Below, one piece after another: positions 42,342 through 51,275 of a stretch of DNA of 64,000 nucleotides. Position numbers and translations under genes: made by a program. How positions within the stretch are numbered: the stretch's first letter is position 1; every line of letters starts with the position of its first letter. Below the pieces are notes generated by a model. That model was given only the letters and a program-made list of their open reading frames with translations, did not search any database and was not told the origin of the DNA. The stretch is from CAG-964 sp902789345 (lineage in GTDB: Bacteria; Bacillota; Clostridia; Oscillospirales; Acutalibacteraceae): the NCBI GenBank assembly GCA_052117325.1, contig JBQKJJ010000003.1. The stretch is one strand, 5' to 3'.

Positions 42342-43004
42342 TTAGCCTATTGCCTTATTCAACAGCTTTGCCAGCGAATCTTCCGTATAAAACTGTAATA
42401 CTGTTTGCTTTGTATTTGGCGATACATATGAAAAATCCGCCCCAAAGTCACATAATAAATTAAGTACCCTTAGCAAATCCTTTTGCAATTCATCTGTAAG
42501 GATTTTATCGTCACTTTCACGATGTTCAACATAGTTATATGACGGCAATATTTGTTTAGCCTGTAAACAGAACCGCCACAAGCCGGAATTTCCGTAAGAA
42601 TCTACAGAATTAACATCAGCACCCATTTCCAACATTCTCTTTAAAACATTATATGCTTTAAGTGCGTCTTCCTCTGTAGAAAAAACAGTAAACCCTGTAT
42701 ATTGATTATTGGTGTTCCACCTGCAAGTCATTACTGCGGCATTTATTGCGTCGTGTACAACAGGTGCTCTCCATTCGTTACAGCAGGAGCTGTCCTCTAT
42801 AAAATTCAAGTTTGCTCCCATATCTATTAAATAGTCAGAAATTTCAAAAGCTCCTACTTTTAACGCCACCTGCAAGGGTGACTGCCCGTCATCCTTTTTG
42901 GGAGGCTGTTTGGCTACACAATTAACCAACTCCGGCTTACCGCTTATTATTTCTTTAACCAAATCTAAGTCCTTATTGCGAATGGCTTTAAACAGTTTTT
43001 TCAA
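42342..43004 (-). CDS. Ankyrin-repeat protein
   Basis: This 220-residue soluble protein carries degenerate ankyrin repeats: AIRNKDLDLVKEIISGKPELVN, QSPLQVALKVGAFEISDYLIDMGANLNFIE, LKRMLEMGADVNSVDSYGNSGLW and LNLLCDFGADFS. Ankyrin repeats bind proteins; in bacteria small ones often serve as immunity proteins in toxin systems. No toxin gene is nearby. It lies 60 bp after the YezG-like gene on the same strand. A weak SD precedes the ATG. Confidence 0.88.
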   Translation of the reverse strand: MKKLFKAIRNKDLDLVKEIISGKPELVNCVAKQPPKKDDGQSPLQVALKVGAFEISDYLIDMGANLNFIEDSSCCNEWRAPVVHDAINAAVMTCRWNTNNQYTGFTVFSTEEDALKAYNVLKRMLEMGADVNSVDSYGNSGLWRFCLQAKQILPSYNYVEHRESDDKILTDELQKDLLRVLNLLCDFGADFSYVSPNTKQTVLQFYTEDSLAKLLNKAIG

Positions 43005-43064
43005 AAACTTAACCTCCCCCGGTAATCAATATTTTATCACGCTGAAACAGTCTGCGGCTTTACA

Positions 43065-43487
43065 TCAGTTACTTTTTGCTTCGCTTATCCAATTTAAGAA
43101 AACCTCCTCAGGCGTTATATTGCCATTATCAGGGTTTTCCTCATATTTATAATCTGCATCAAAACTGCCGGTTTGCACATTGCAAATCAGCTTTAGTTCA
43201 TTTGCGCATGGGTGCTCATATTTGTTGCACACCTCAATAAGCCTTTCAATGTCTTCTGTACCAACATCAAAAAATTGTTTTGTCAGTTCTTCACTTCCAA
43301 CCTCACCGGCTGTAATTACAGCTGTACCTACTTTAAAAAATGCATTAAACATTTGTATATGCTCTGTTTGATATAAATATACATAGACTACATTAGCGTC
43401 AATATTTCCGATTTCTAAATATTCCATACAAAGGGAAATATAATCCGCCTGAATGTCTGTAAATGCATCTTCAAATCCTTTAATCAT
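43065..43487 (-). CDS. Putative YezG/DUF600-like immunity family protein
   Basis: The 140-residue protein MIKGFEDAFTDIQADYIS... has a C-terminal part (NELKLICNVQTGSFDADYKYEENPDN, then a terminal W) that recalls DUF600/YezG immunity proteins. This match is from memory and is moderate. The internal ATG is chosen because the 35 codons upstream look non-coding and overlap a terminator stem; the SD is weak (AAGAAG). Paired with the ankyrin gene, it suggests orphan immunity genes without their toxin. Confidence 0.6.
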   Translation of the reverse strand: MIKGFEDAFTDIQADYISLCMEYLEIGNIDANVVYVYLYQTEHIQMFNAFFKVGTAVITAGEVGSEELTKQFFDVGTEDIERLIEVCNKYEHPCANELKLICNVQTGSFDADYKYEENPDNGNITPEEVFLNWISEAKSN

Positions 43488-43574
43488 TGCTATTTCTTCT
43501 TTTAGGTTAGGCTTAAAATAATTTCTTTCATTATAACATAAAATAAACTTATATACTTTGGTTTTATAAAAAAT

Positions 43575-43611
43575 AAGGGTGCAGACATACACTTTTTATG
43601 CCTGCACCCTT
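43575..43611 (-). terminator. Terminator after the Zn/Cd ATPase gene
   Basis: AAGGGTGCAGGCA pairs with TGTCTGCACCCTT on the minus strand and is followed by ATTTTTTAT. Confidence 0.88.
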
Positions 43612-43642
43612 TAAAACAACTATGTTTTATTCTTAGGTAAAA

Positions 43643-45778
43643 CTATTCCTTTGAAAATCTTTTCATATACAATATTCTAATTGAATTTAAAATACACAGC
43701 ATTGCAACGCCTGTGTCGGCAAATACTGCCAGCCACATATTGGCATATATGCCTGTAATGCCCAGTACCATAACTATAATTTTTATAACAAGGGCAAATA
43801 CAACATTCTCTCTTGAAATAACTGTTGTTCGCTTTGAAATGCTTATTGCCTTTGGAATAGACTCAACATCAGAATTCATTATTACTAAATCTGCTGCCTC
43901 TATCGCGGCGTCTGCACCACTGCCCATTGCCGCACCAACATCGGCTCCTGCTAAAACAGGTGCGTCGTTAATGCCGTCACCTACAAACATTACACTGCCG
44001 TGCTGACTGCGTATTTCTTTTAGGGCTGTCAGCTTATCCTCAGGCAGCAGCTTTGCGTGCACTTGGTCTATACCTGTTTGCTTTGCTACAGCGTTGGCTG
44101 TTTTCTCGTCGTCACCTGTAAGCATTGCTGTGAAAATATGCTGTTGTTTAATTCCGCTGACAGCTGACTTTGCGTCAGGCTTTATGGTGTCTGCTATTAC
44201 AACATAACCGCTATATTTGCCGTCAACAGCTACAAGCACCTGTGTGCCGTCTGTTTGGCTGTAGTTGGACATATCTATGTTAAAGTCGTTCATAAGCTTT
44301 TTATTACCGCACAAAACAGTTTTACCGTTAATAACTGCCTTTATGCCCTTACCGCTTATTTCCTCTATTGTGTCAGCCGACAATATTTCAACATTAGACC
44401 TGTTTGCATAGTCAACAATACTCTTAGCTATTGGGTGTGTAGACGCCTGCTCGCAGGAAGCACACAGCTGTAAAAGCTTATTTTCGTCACAGCCGTTTGG
44501 CACAAGGTTTTGAACCTCAAAATTACCCTTTGTAATAGTACCTGTTTTATCCATTACAACTGCCTTAACACCGGCAAGGGCCTCCATTGACAAACCGCCC
44601 TTAAACAATATACCACGCTTTGAGCCTGCGCCGATTCCGGAGAAGAAGGCAAGAGGCACGCTTAGTACCAAAGCACAAGGACAGCTCATAACCAAGAAGC
44701 TAAGCGCTGTATATACCCACGGGAAAAATTCCTGACCTGTAACAAGAGGAATAACAATAGCTGTAAACAACGCAACAGCAACTACTATTGGCGTATATAC
44801 ACGGGCAAAGCGTGTAATAAAGTTGTCAATCTTTGGTTTACCGGCGGCGGCATTTTCAACAGAATCCAAAATTCTTGTTACCATTGACTCGCCCAAAACC
44901 TTGTCAACCTTTATTTTAATAACTGTTGATTCGTTGACACAGCCTGACATAACCTGTGAGCCTACCTCTACCTTTACAGGCACGCTTTCACCGGTAACTG
45001 CCGAGGTATCAATTCTGCTGTTGCCCTCTATAACCGTACCGTCAAGAGGGATTCTGTCGCCGGGCCTTACCAGTACAACATCGCCTACCTGGGCTTGTTC
45101 TGCCGGTATAACCGTTACTTCACCGTTTTCCACAAAGTTTACCTGCTCCGGGCGTAAATCAACGGCGTCCATAATCTGGCTTCTGCTTCGTTCAACGGCA
45201 ATTTTCTCAAACAGCTCGCCTATTCTAAAGAACAGCATTACGCCAACCGCTTCAGGGTACTCTGCAATGGCAAATGCACCAATGGTTGCAACGCTCATTA
45301 AAAAGTTCTCATCAAAAACCTGACCTTTTAATATGTTCTTGCCTGCCTTTAGTACAATCTCTCCGCCAAGTACAATGTAAGAGATAACAAACAACGCAAT
45401 AGCCGGAATGTTTATGCTTAAGCCTGTTATTAAATGCTCACAGCATATTGCCGCCGCAAGCAGTACAACACCGATAATAATATTTATAAATTCCTTTTTA
45501 TTGGCTGTAAATATACTTTCTTTTTTCAGTTTATCTGCCTTAGCTGTTGTTTGTGTCTGCTGTGGCTTAACCGTTACTCCGTCCTCTATGCTGTCGCAGG
45601 TTTGCTGTAGTATAGCCTGCAGCTCCTTTTGCGGCTTATCACTTGTTACTACAAGTTTTTTGGTGGCAAAGGTAAAGGTTTCGCTTTCTACCTCCGGCAG
45701 AGTTTTTATTTTATCTTCTATTTTCGCCGCACAGTGGGCGCAGTTTAAATTATTTAACAGGAATATTTGCTTCTCCAT
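43643..45778 (-). CDS. Heavy-metal P1B-type ATPase (Zn/Cd/Pb export)
   Basis: This 711-residue pump exports divalent soft metals. An N-terminal HMA domain has NCAHC (C13, C16), and transmembrane helices carry the CPC motif (SCPCALVLSVP). The actuator TGES, the phosphorylation site DKTGTITKG and the HP motif (STHPIA) are all present. The last helix has FADTGVAMLCILNSIRIL, whose Asp is typical of ZntA/CadA pumps and absent from Cu pumps. Length is normal. It is monocistronic, with an ArsR/SmtB-like operator at the promoter but no arsR/cadC-type gene nearby. Confidence 0.95.
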   Translation of the reverse strand: MEKQIFLLNNLNCAHCAAKIEDKIKTLPEVESETFTFATKKLVVTSDKPQKELQAILQQTCDSIEDGVTVKPQQTQTTAKADKLKKESIFTANKKEFINIIIGVVLLAAAICCEHLITGLSINIPAIALFVISYIVLGGEIVLKAGKNILKGQVFDENFLMSVATIGAFAIAEYPEAVGVMLFFRIGELFEKIAVERSRSQIMDAVDLRPEQVNFVENGEVTVIPAEQAQVGDVVLVRPGDRIPLDGTVIEGNSRIDTSAVTGESVPVKVEVGSQVMSGCVNESTVIKIKVDKVLGESMVTRILDSVENAAAGKPKIDNFITRFARVYTPIVVAVALFTAIVIPLVTGQEFFPWVYTALSFLVMSCPCALVLSVPLAFFSGIGAGSKRGILFKGGLSMEALAGVKAVVMDKTGTITKGNFEVQNLVPNGCDENKLLQLCASCEQASTHPIAKSIVDYANRSNVEILSADTIEEISGKGIKAVINGKTVLCGNKKLMNDFNIDMSNYSQTDGTQVLVAVDGKYSGYVVIADTIKPDAKSAVSGIKQQHIFTAMLTGDDEKTANAVAKQTGIDQVHAKLLPEDKLTALKEIRSQHGSVMFVGDGINDAPVLAGADVGAAMGSGADAAIEAADLVIMNSDVESIPKAISISKRTTVISRENVVFALVIKIIVMVLGITGIYANMWLAVFADTGVAMLCILNSIRILYMKRFSKE

Positions 45779-45807
45779 AACAAAGCCTCCTTACATCTAA
45801 ATACATT

Positions 45808-45833
45808 AACATATGAACATATGCTCATATGTT
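45808..45833 (-). promoter_or_regulatory. ArsR/SmtB-type metal-sensor operator
   Basis: ATATGAACATATGCTCATAT, extended by AAC/GTT arms, forms an imperfect 26-bp palindrome. It resembles sites bound by SmtB/CzrA/CadC repressors. It lies just downstream of the promoter and 30 bp before the ATPase start, fitting metal-relieved repression. Confidence 0.75.
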
Positions 45834-45841
45834 CTAGCATT

Positions 45842-45870
45842 ATATTACTACCCCTTTCCATATATGTCAA
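45842..45870 (-). promoter_or_regulatory. Promoter of the Zn/Cd ATPase gene
   Basis: TTGACA, 17 bp, TAATAT on the minus strand lies just above the palindromic operator. Confidence 0.75.
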
Positions 45871-46230
45871 TAGGTTTTTTAAAAATTTTTTATTATTTTA
45901 GAAAAAGCTTTATCCCCCTTAATTAAGGCATATTTTTATATTATATTTTCAAAATAGCATTAGGTTAGTATTATCTAACCAAACATTTCTAATACTACTA
46001 TCAGGATATAATAGTATATATTCGTTAATTTTAAGGAAAATTTTGCACTCTGTACGGCAAGCTTTTTTTCTTATATTTTCACCTAAAATAAAGGGTATTA
46101 GTTACCTCACAAAGGGCAGTCCCCTCGCCGAAAGAGGCAAGTCTGTTATAATTAATACAGGTTAATTTCTAAACACCAAATGAGTTAAACATTCGTTTTA
46201 AATTTAAAACTGTATTTTGGCATAAAAATA
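45871..46230. other. Intergenic region without a recognised gene
   Basis: A/T-rich sequence with one more G/C-rich patch near 46100-46140 (CCCCTCGCCGAAAGAGG, a short hairpin) followed by TTATAATTAA. A small RNA is possible but unsupported. Confidence 0.5.
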
Positions 46231-46275
46231 CCGACCTCTAAAAGTTAGTTTTTTGTTCTAACTTTTGGGGGTCGG
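46231..46275 (-). terminator. Long hairpin, probable terminator of the HPr-kinase-like gene
   Basis: An 18-bp stem (CCGACCTCTAAAAGTTAG and its near complement) with a 9-nt loop is followed by TATTTTTATG on the minus strand, about 110 bp beyond the stop. Confidence 0.65.
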
Positions 46276-46387
46276 GTCATATCTAACTGCTTGTTTTAAG
46301 TATTTAATTTTAAGGTATCAGTGTAATGTGGAATGATTTTTTAGGTATATTTTCCAAATTCTTCTCCCACCTTGTTTTGCGGATAGT

Positions 46388-47104
46388 TTAACGACTTTTA
46401 CCAATGCTTTCAATTTCAGACAGTGCCGCCTGCACCGCTTTGTCTGAAATTGTACATTCTAATGTATATACAGGTATGGTATTAACTATTTTATTTAGAA
46501 AATCAATCAGCTTCGCCGCACTTTCTTTGTCTGTTGGACGCATAGTCTGCGCCAAAAGGCTTTTTAAGGCTTCAAAGGGCGGCACAACAGCTGTGCGGTT
46601 TTCTGTACTGCGCTTTAGTATAAAAATTCCGCCTAACGGGGCAGATATATTACTGCCGTACTCCTCCTTGCCGTTCCACGGGTTCCCGTACACGGTAATA
46701 ATGCCGTCTTTTTCCCTTAGCAAGGGCTTGTCACCGTTAATAATTTGTACCTTATCCTTTAGCAAACCTTTCCACAATTTTATATGTGTTGTTTTTCCTG
46801 TTCCGCTGGGTGCGGTAAACAGGTATGCCTTTTTTTCATATTTTATAGCGGCACTGTGAATAAACATTCCGTTATAGCTTTGTAAAACAGCTGTACATAT
46901 TTGTCGGAATACAGCAATAAACTCGGCGGAGATTTCTCCCCCCTCCTGTGCAACAGAAAGCTCGTAATCAATATGCTGTTGATTTACCACAACCTGAAAG
47001 TCATATTCATCTGCATCAACCATATACGGTGCCAGCCTGTTTATTGAAAATTTTGTTTTAGGGGTTATTTTTATATTCAAATCTGCAATTCTGTATATCG
47101 GCAT
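46388..47104 (-). CDS. HPr-kinase-like P-loop protein
   Basis: This 238-residue protein has a beta-rich N-terminal half and a kinase domain like the C-terminal half of HPr kinase/PEP carboxykinase. GMFIHSAAI leads to the P-loop LFTAPSGTGKTTH, and NGDKPLLRE and GNPWNGKEEYGSN follow. Relatives occur in lasso-peptide and PqqD-containing clusters, where their substrates are small molecules or peptides. Here no precursor peptide, PqqD or HPr gene is adjacent. The ATG is chosen over an upstream TTG. Kinase activity is inferred; target unknown. Confidence 0.82.
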   Translation of the reverse strand: MPIYRIADLNIKITPKTKFSINRLAPYMVDADEYDFQVVVNQQHIDYELSVAQEGGEISAEFIAVFRQICTAVLQSYNGMFIHSAAIKYEKKAYLFTAPSGTGKTTHIKLWKGLLKDKVQIINGDKPLLREKDGIITVYGNPWNGKEEYGSNISAPLGGIFILKRSTENRTAVVPPFEALKSLLAQTMRPTDKESAAKLIDFLNKIVNTIPVYTLECTISDKAVQAALSEIESIGKSR

Positions 47105-47211
47105 TTTCAATTCTCTTTCTAAGGCATTTTGTACGGCATAGAATAAACATCCTTTTTAAGACCGCTATAATATTATTCAACCTAAATATTTCTTATATTT
47201 TACAATAAAAT

Positions 47212-47251
47212 ATGCGGCTTGTAAACCGTTTAAACAGCTTACAGGCCGCAT
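47212..47251 (-). terminator. Terminator after the Mn/Ca ATPase gene
   Basis: ATGCGGCCTGTAA pairs with TTACAAGCCGCAT on the minus strand, followed by ATTTTATTG. Confidence 0.75.
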
Positions 47252-47317
47252 TGAATTTATTTATCGATTATGCTTCTATACATAATGCTTACTGTAGTTT
47301 AAAAGTAAATACATATG

Positions 47318-49912
47318 TTACTTTTTTACTGCTTCCTTTATCATTCTGAACACCTGAATTACAACTGTAGGAGCAAGCGAACAGCACAGAATAACAAGAA
47401 GATTTACCGGAGCAAACACTACTACATTAAACAGGCTTTGAAGTCCCGGTATAAATATTACACAGCACAGCAAAGCTACGCCTGCACCAAAGGCTGCCAG
47501 TGAGAATGGGTTTTTAAAGAAGCCCAGCTTAACCAGCGACTGCTTACCACGCATATTAAATCCGTGCCACAAACGGGACAGGCATATGGTACAGAATGCC
47601 ATAGCACAGGAAACCTCCGGGTTTTGCTGTGAAAATACATTTGAAATTCCACCTGCACCAAAAACAAAGGCAAACATTGTAGCCGCCGCTATAAGGAAGC
47701 CCTGTATAATAGTGCCTGTCATAAAGCTTTTATTAATAAGGGATTCATCGGCAGAACGAGGTTTTTCCTTTAGCAGTGCGCCGCTTGGCGGCTCCATACC
47801 TATTGCTATAGCTGGCAGTGAATCGGTAATAAGGTTAATGAACAACAGCTGAACAGCTGTAAACGGTATAGCCAAATTCAGGAACGAGCATATTAAAACA
47901 ACTATAATTCCTGCCATATTGCCCGAAAGCAAATACTGGATAGCGTTTTTAATATTTGCATAAATATTTCTGCCGTTTGCCACTGCCTTAATAATTGTAG
48001 CAAAGTTATCATCGGTTAAAATCATTGAGGCGGCGTCTTTGGATACTTCTGTACCTGTTATGCCCATAGCAATACCTATGTCTGCTTTCTTTAGAGCCGG
48101 GGCGTCGTTTACGCCGTCGCCTGTCATAGATACTACATTGCCCAGCTCCTGCCACATAGACACAATTCTGATTTTATGTTCAGGAGAAACTCTGGCATAT
48201 ACAGATATATTTTTAATTTCCCTGCGAAGCTCTTCATCGCTCATAGCGTCCAGCTGCTGCCCTGTAATAGCCTTGTCGCCGTCCCTTAGTATTCCTATTT
48301 TTCTTGCTATAGCAGAGGCAGTGGTTACATGGTCACCTGTAATCATAACAGGCTTTATGCCTGCGCTTATACAATCTCTTACAGCGGCGGCCGATTCCTC
48401 TCTTGGCGGGTCTATCATACAGATTAGGCCTAGGAATGTATAGTCGCATTCGTCGCCGGTATTAACTTCGGTATAGCCTATTTCACGGTATGCAAAAGCA
48501 AGCACACGCAAACCGTTATTTGAATATTCGTTGTTTTTGTCTTCAATTTTCTTTACCAGTTCAGGGGTTACAGGCACCAGACCGTATTCTGTGTCTACAT
48601 TTTTTAGTCTGTTTAACAGAACATCAACCGCACCCTTAGTTACCATAACCAGCTTACCGTCAATTTCGTGTACGGTGCTCATAAGCTTACGGTCGGAATC
48701 AAATGGTATTTCACCTAAGCGTGGGTACCTACAGACTATATCCTCACTTTTGGTATAAACCTTGTTGTAGTAATGCTTCAAGGCTGTTTCTGTAGGGTCG
48801 CCTATATTTTTTTCAGCTGTAACCACACTGTCATTACACAGCACGCCGTACTCTGCAAGCAACTGCTTTTTTGCTTCGTTAAATACAAAGGTATCCTCTA
48901 CTGTCATTTTGTTTTGAGTAAGAGTTCCTGTTTTGTCGGAGCATATAACGGATACACAGCCTAAGCCCTCTACAGAGCGTAAATTTTTAATAATGGCATT
49001 TTGCTTTGCCATTTTTGAAGTACCTATAGCCAGCGCTATGGTAACAATAGATGACAGCGCCTCAGGAATAGCCGCAACAGCCAAAGCAACGGCAAACAAC
49101 AGTGCCTCTGTAAAGCTGCCCATATGGTACCAGGATATACCCAAAACAACTGCACAAATAGCCATAATAATAATTGAAAGCTTTTTGCTGAAGTCGTCCA
49201 AGCTGCGCTGCAGCGGTGTTTTTCTTTCTTTGGTTTCGTTCATCATTGTGGCTATTTTGCCCAGCTCGCTGTCCATACCTGTAGCGGTAATAACAACCAC
49301 TGCCCTGCCGTAAGTAACCAATGAGCCGGAGAAAACCATATTTATTCTGTCGCCTAAAGCACAGTCCTCTTCAATTATGTCGGTATCCTTTTCAATACTG
49401 TTAGACTCACCTGTTAAGGCGCTTTCGTTTACCTGCAAAGAGTACGACTCAATTACTCTTGCGTCGGCAGGTACAACATCGCCGGCCTCAAGCTTAACAA
49501 TGTCACCGGGAACTAAGTCTACAGACGATATTTGTGTTACCTTGCCGTCACGCACCGCCTTGGCGGCAGGGGTAGACATAGCCTTTAGACTATCAAGTGA
49601 TTTTTGCGCCTTAAAATGCTGTACAGTACCTAAGATTGCATTTAATATTAAAACCGCAAAAATTACAATAGCGCCCTCTACGCTGTCTGTAATTATACTG
49701 ATAACAGCGGCTACAATAAGTATTGCGACCATAAGGTCTTTAAACTGCTCTAAAAATACCTGTACAACGCCTTTTTTCTTTTCTTCCATTAGTTGGTTTT
49801 TGCCGTATTTTTCGGTATTTTCAGAAACCTGACTACTTGTTAAGCCGGCTTCTCGGTCAGTGTGAAGCTCCTTTAAAACCTGCACACTGCTTTTTTTGAA
49901 CGCATCGTTCAT
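47318..49912 (-). CDS. P2-type cation ATPase (Ca2+/Mn2+ export)
   Basis: This 864-residue P-type pump has all catalytic motifs (TGES, DKTGTLTQNKM, TGDGVNDAPALKKADIG). Ion-site helices read AVAAIPEALSS (M4), LLSGNMAGI (M5) and NLITDSLPAIAIG (M6). M5 has Ala where SERCA has the site I Glu, as in the bacterial one-site pump LMCA1. It belongs with bacterial YloB/YoaB-like proteins. The ATG is set by GGAGG 10-11 bases upstream; 16 upstream codons run into the riboswitch terminator. The Mn2+ riboswitch in its leader makes Mn2+ efflux the likeliest role. Confidence 0.93.
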   Translation of the reverse strand: MNDAFKKSSVQVLKELHTDREAGLTSSQVSENTEKYGKNQLMEEKKKGVVQVFLEQFKDLMVAILIVAAVISIITDSVEGAIVIFAVLILNAILGTVQHFKAQKSLDSLKAMSTPAAKAVRDGKVTQISSVDLVPGDIVKLEAGDVVPADARVIESYSLQVNESALTGESNSIEKDTDIIEEDCALGDRINMVFSGSLVTYGRAVVVITATGMDSELGKIATMMNETKERKTPLQRSLDDFSKKLSIIIMAICAVVLGISWYHMGSFTEALLFAVALAVAAIPEALSSIVTIALAIGTSKMAKQNAIIKNLRSVEGLGCVSVICSDKTGTLTQNKMTVEDTFVFNEAKKQLLAEYGVLCNDSVVTAEKNIGDPTETALKHYYNKVYTKSEDIVCRYPRLGEIPFDSDRKLMSTVHEIDGKLVMVTKGAVDVLLNRLKNVDTEYGLVPVTPELVKKIEDKNNEYSNNGLRVLAFAYREIGYTEVNTGDECDYTFLGLICMIDPPREESAAAVRDCISAGIKPVMITGDHVTTASAIARKIGILRDGDKAITGQQLDAMSDEELRREIKNISVYARVSPEHKIRIVSMWQELGNVVSMTGDGVNDAPALKKADIGIAMGITGTEVSKDAASMILTDDNFATIIKAVANGRNIYANIKNAIQYLLSGNMAGIIVVLICSFLNLAIPFTAVQLLFINLITDSLPAIAIGMEPPSGALLKEKPRSADESLINKSFMTGTIIQGFLIAAATMFAFVFGAGGISNVFSQQNPEVSCAMAFCTICLSRLWHGFNMRGKQSLVKLGFFKNPFSLAAFGAGVALLCCVIFIPGLQSLFNVVVFAPVNLLVILCCSLAPTVVIQVFRMIKEAVKK

Positions 49913-49951
49913 TTTTTCTATGCCTCCTATATAAATATGTTTAGGGAAAAA

Positions 49952-50003
49952 GACAAACAAAAAAGACTTTTATCCCGGCACAAAAAACCGGAATAAAAGT
50001 CTT
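49952..50003 (-). terminator. Regulatory terminator of the Mn riboswitch
   Basis: AAGACTTTTATTCCGG pairs with CCGGGATAAAAGTCTT on the minus strand and is followed by TTTTTTGTTTG, all before the ATPase start. This is the expression platform: read-through is expected when the aptamer binds metal. Confidence 0.88.
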
Positions 50004-50006
50004 GCT

Positions 50007-50090
50007 ATTTAAAGTATAAGCGGGTTAAAACATAACCGTGTGTTGACGCCAATACTACAGAATATTTCTGTTAGCTACTCCCCTTTAAAC
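50007..50090 (-). promoter_or_regulatory. yybP-ykoY manganese riboswitch aptamer
   Basis: The minus strand begins GTTTAAAGGGGAGTAGC and continues to GGCGTCAACACACGG, the two conserved loops of the yybP-ykoY class that bind Mn2+. P1 is formed by GTTTAAAG and CTTTAAAT at the two ends. A promoter (TTGACA, 17 bp, TATCAT; 50097-50125) puts +1 almost at the aptamer start. A covariance-model search should confirm it. Confidence 0.92.
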
Positions 50091-50096
50091 AACCAT

Positions 50097-50125
50097 ATGA
50101 TACCATTTTAAAAAGCTAATGTCAA
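50097..50125 (-). promoter_or_regulatory. Promoter of the riboswitch-ATPase transcript
   Basis: TTGACA, 17 bp, TATCAT on the minus strand directly upstream of the aptamer. Confidence 0.75.
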
Positions 50126-50189
50126 TAAATTTATAAATAAAAATTACACATATTAAAGCTAAAAAATAATCACACTGTTATTGCATTTG

Positions 50190-51275
50190 TTAATTAATAT
50201 TTACAACCTCGTAGTAACCGTTTTCTAAGGCAATAGCCTTATTATCATTTACAATGGCAATAACATTGTTGTAGTCAATTTTATTCTTTTTAAAGTCTAC
50301 TGTCAGCTCGTTAGGGGTTTCTGCGGTTGGTTCAAATTTTAGGCAGGTATTCTCATTTAAGTAATACACATTATTATCCAGCCCTGTATTATAAATTAAT
50401 TTGCCCTGCTTTTTGTAGGAATATTCCTTTTCCTCACCGTTATTCAGCCCACAGGTTTTTAGTGATGTTTTTTCGTTTGCAAAGGCGAGGTTATTTGAAA
50501 ATACAGTATATTTTGCGGCAGTTTCGGCAGCTGCCACATTCTTTATTTCAGCTTTACTATATGTAAGGAACGAAAATTGGTATTTAGTGCTTTTTTTATC
50601 GCCGGATATATTTTCGGCAATAGCTACACCGTTGTCTGTTGCGCTATAGCCGGCGGAGTTGTTCTCTGTAACAGGTATTACCGCATTGTCGTCACAGTTA
50701 TACACCACAAGCTTTTTGCTGCTGTCTGTAAAGAAAATACAGTTATTATACTGTACAAAGCCCTTGCCTACAGCTTCGGCAACCTCTACCTTTTCTTTGG
50801 TGTCGGCGTCAATGTAAATAATCATATTGCGCTCATCTGTAAAATAAATTTTATTCTTGTAGCAGGCAATAATATTTATTTTGTCACGCACATATATTTT
50901 GGTTCTCTTTTTGCCGTCTATGGTACCTCTGTACAGCATTTTAGAGGCATCCTTATATGCCGATATAAAGTAAATATATTTATCATCTATTGCAAAGTTT
51001 TTCTGAACCTCACCGTTTTCTTTACTGGTGTGGGCAACTATAACCATATCCTTATTATCTATATTTGTTTTGTAGTTAATACCGAATTTATCTACAATGT
51101 AGTACCCTCCATGATATTCAATAACACCCTGATGTGTTACCTTGTTGTTTGTAACTCCCGAGGTATTCATTTCAAGGGTTCTTTCACCACAGGATGTAAG
51201 CACAGTAACAGCAAGTCCGCAGCAAAGCAGTAAGGAAACTGCTTTGCTTAAAAATTTAGTTATATTTTTCTTCAA
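50190..51275 (-). CDS. Secreted lipoprotein with propeller-like repeats
   Basis: This 361-residue lipoprotein has a signal peptide with lipobox VLTSCG. The mature part consists of repeated short beta-strand units (DDKYIYFISAYKD, YKNKIYFTDERN, YNNCIFFTDSS, DNNVYYLNENT), like DUF5050/beta-propeller surface proteins. The start is a TTG with GGAGTGA upstream. It is monocistronic and precedes the Mn riboswitch. Function unknown; probably binds something at the cell surface. Confidence 0.82.
   Translation of the reverse strand: MKKNITKFLSKAVSLLLCCGLAVTVLTSCGERTLEMNTSGVTNNKVTHQGVIEYHGGYYIVDKFGINYKTNIDNKDMVIVAHTSKENGEVQKNFAIDDKYIYFISAYKDASKMLYRGTIDGKKRTKIYVRDKINIIACYKNKIYFTDERNMIIYIDADTKEKVEVAEAVGKGFVQYNNCIFFTDSSKKLVVYNCDDNAVIPVTENNSAGYSATDNGVAIAENISGDKKSTKYQFSFLTYSKAEIKNVAAAETAAKYTVFSNNLAFANEKTSLKTCGLNNGEEKEYSYKKQGKLIYNTGLDNNVYYLNENTCLKFEPTAETPNELTVDFKKNKIDYNNVIAIVNDNKAIALENGYYEVVNIN

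Noticed and set aside
41816..43600. Integrative element inserted at the tRNA-Thr/tRNA-Tyr locus
   Set aside because: No integrase, no duplicated tRNA 3' end and no att-like repeat were seen; only two small accessory-like genes follow.
50576..51233. 218-codon plus-strand ORF inside the lipoprotein region
   Set aside because: It is antisense to the lipoprotein, is very rich in Val/Tyr/Ile/Cys and has no SD; the minus-strand gene has a signal peptide, lipobox and SD.
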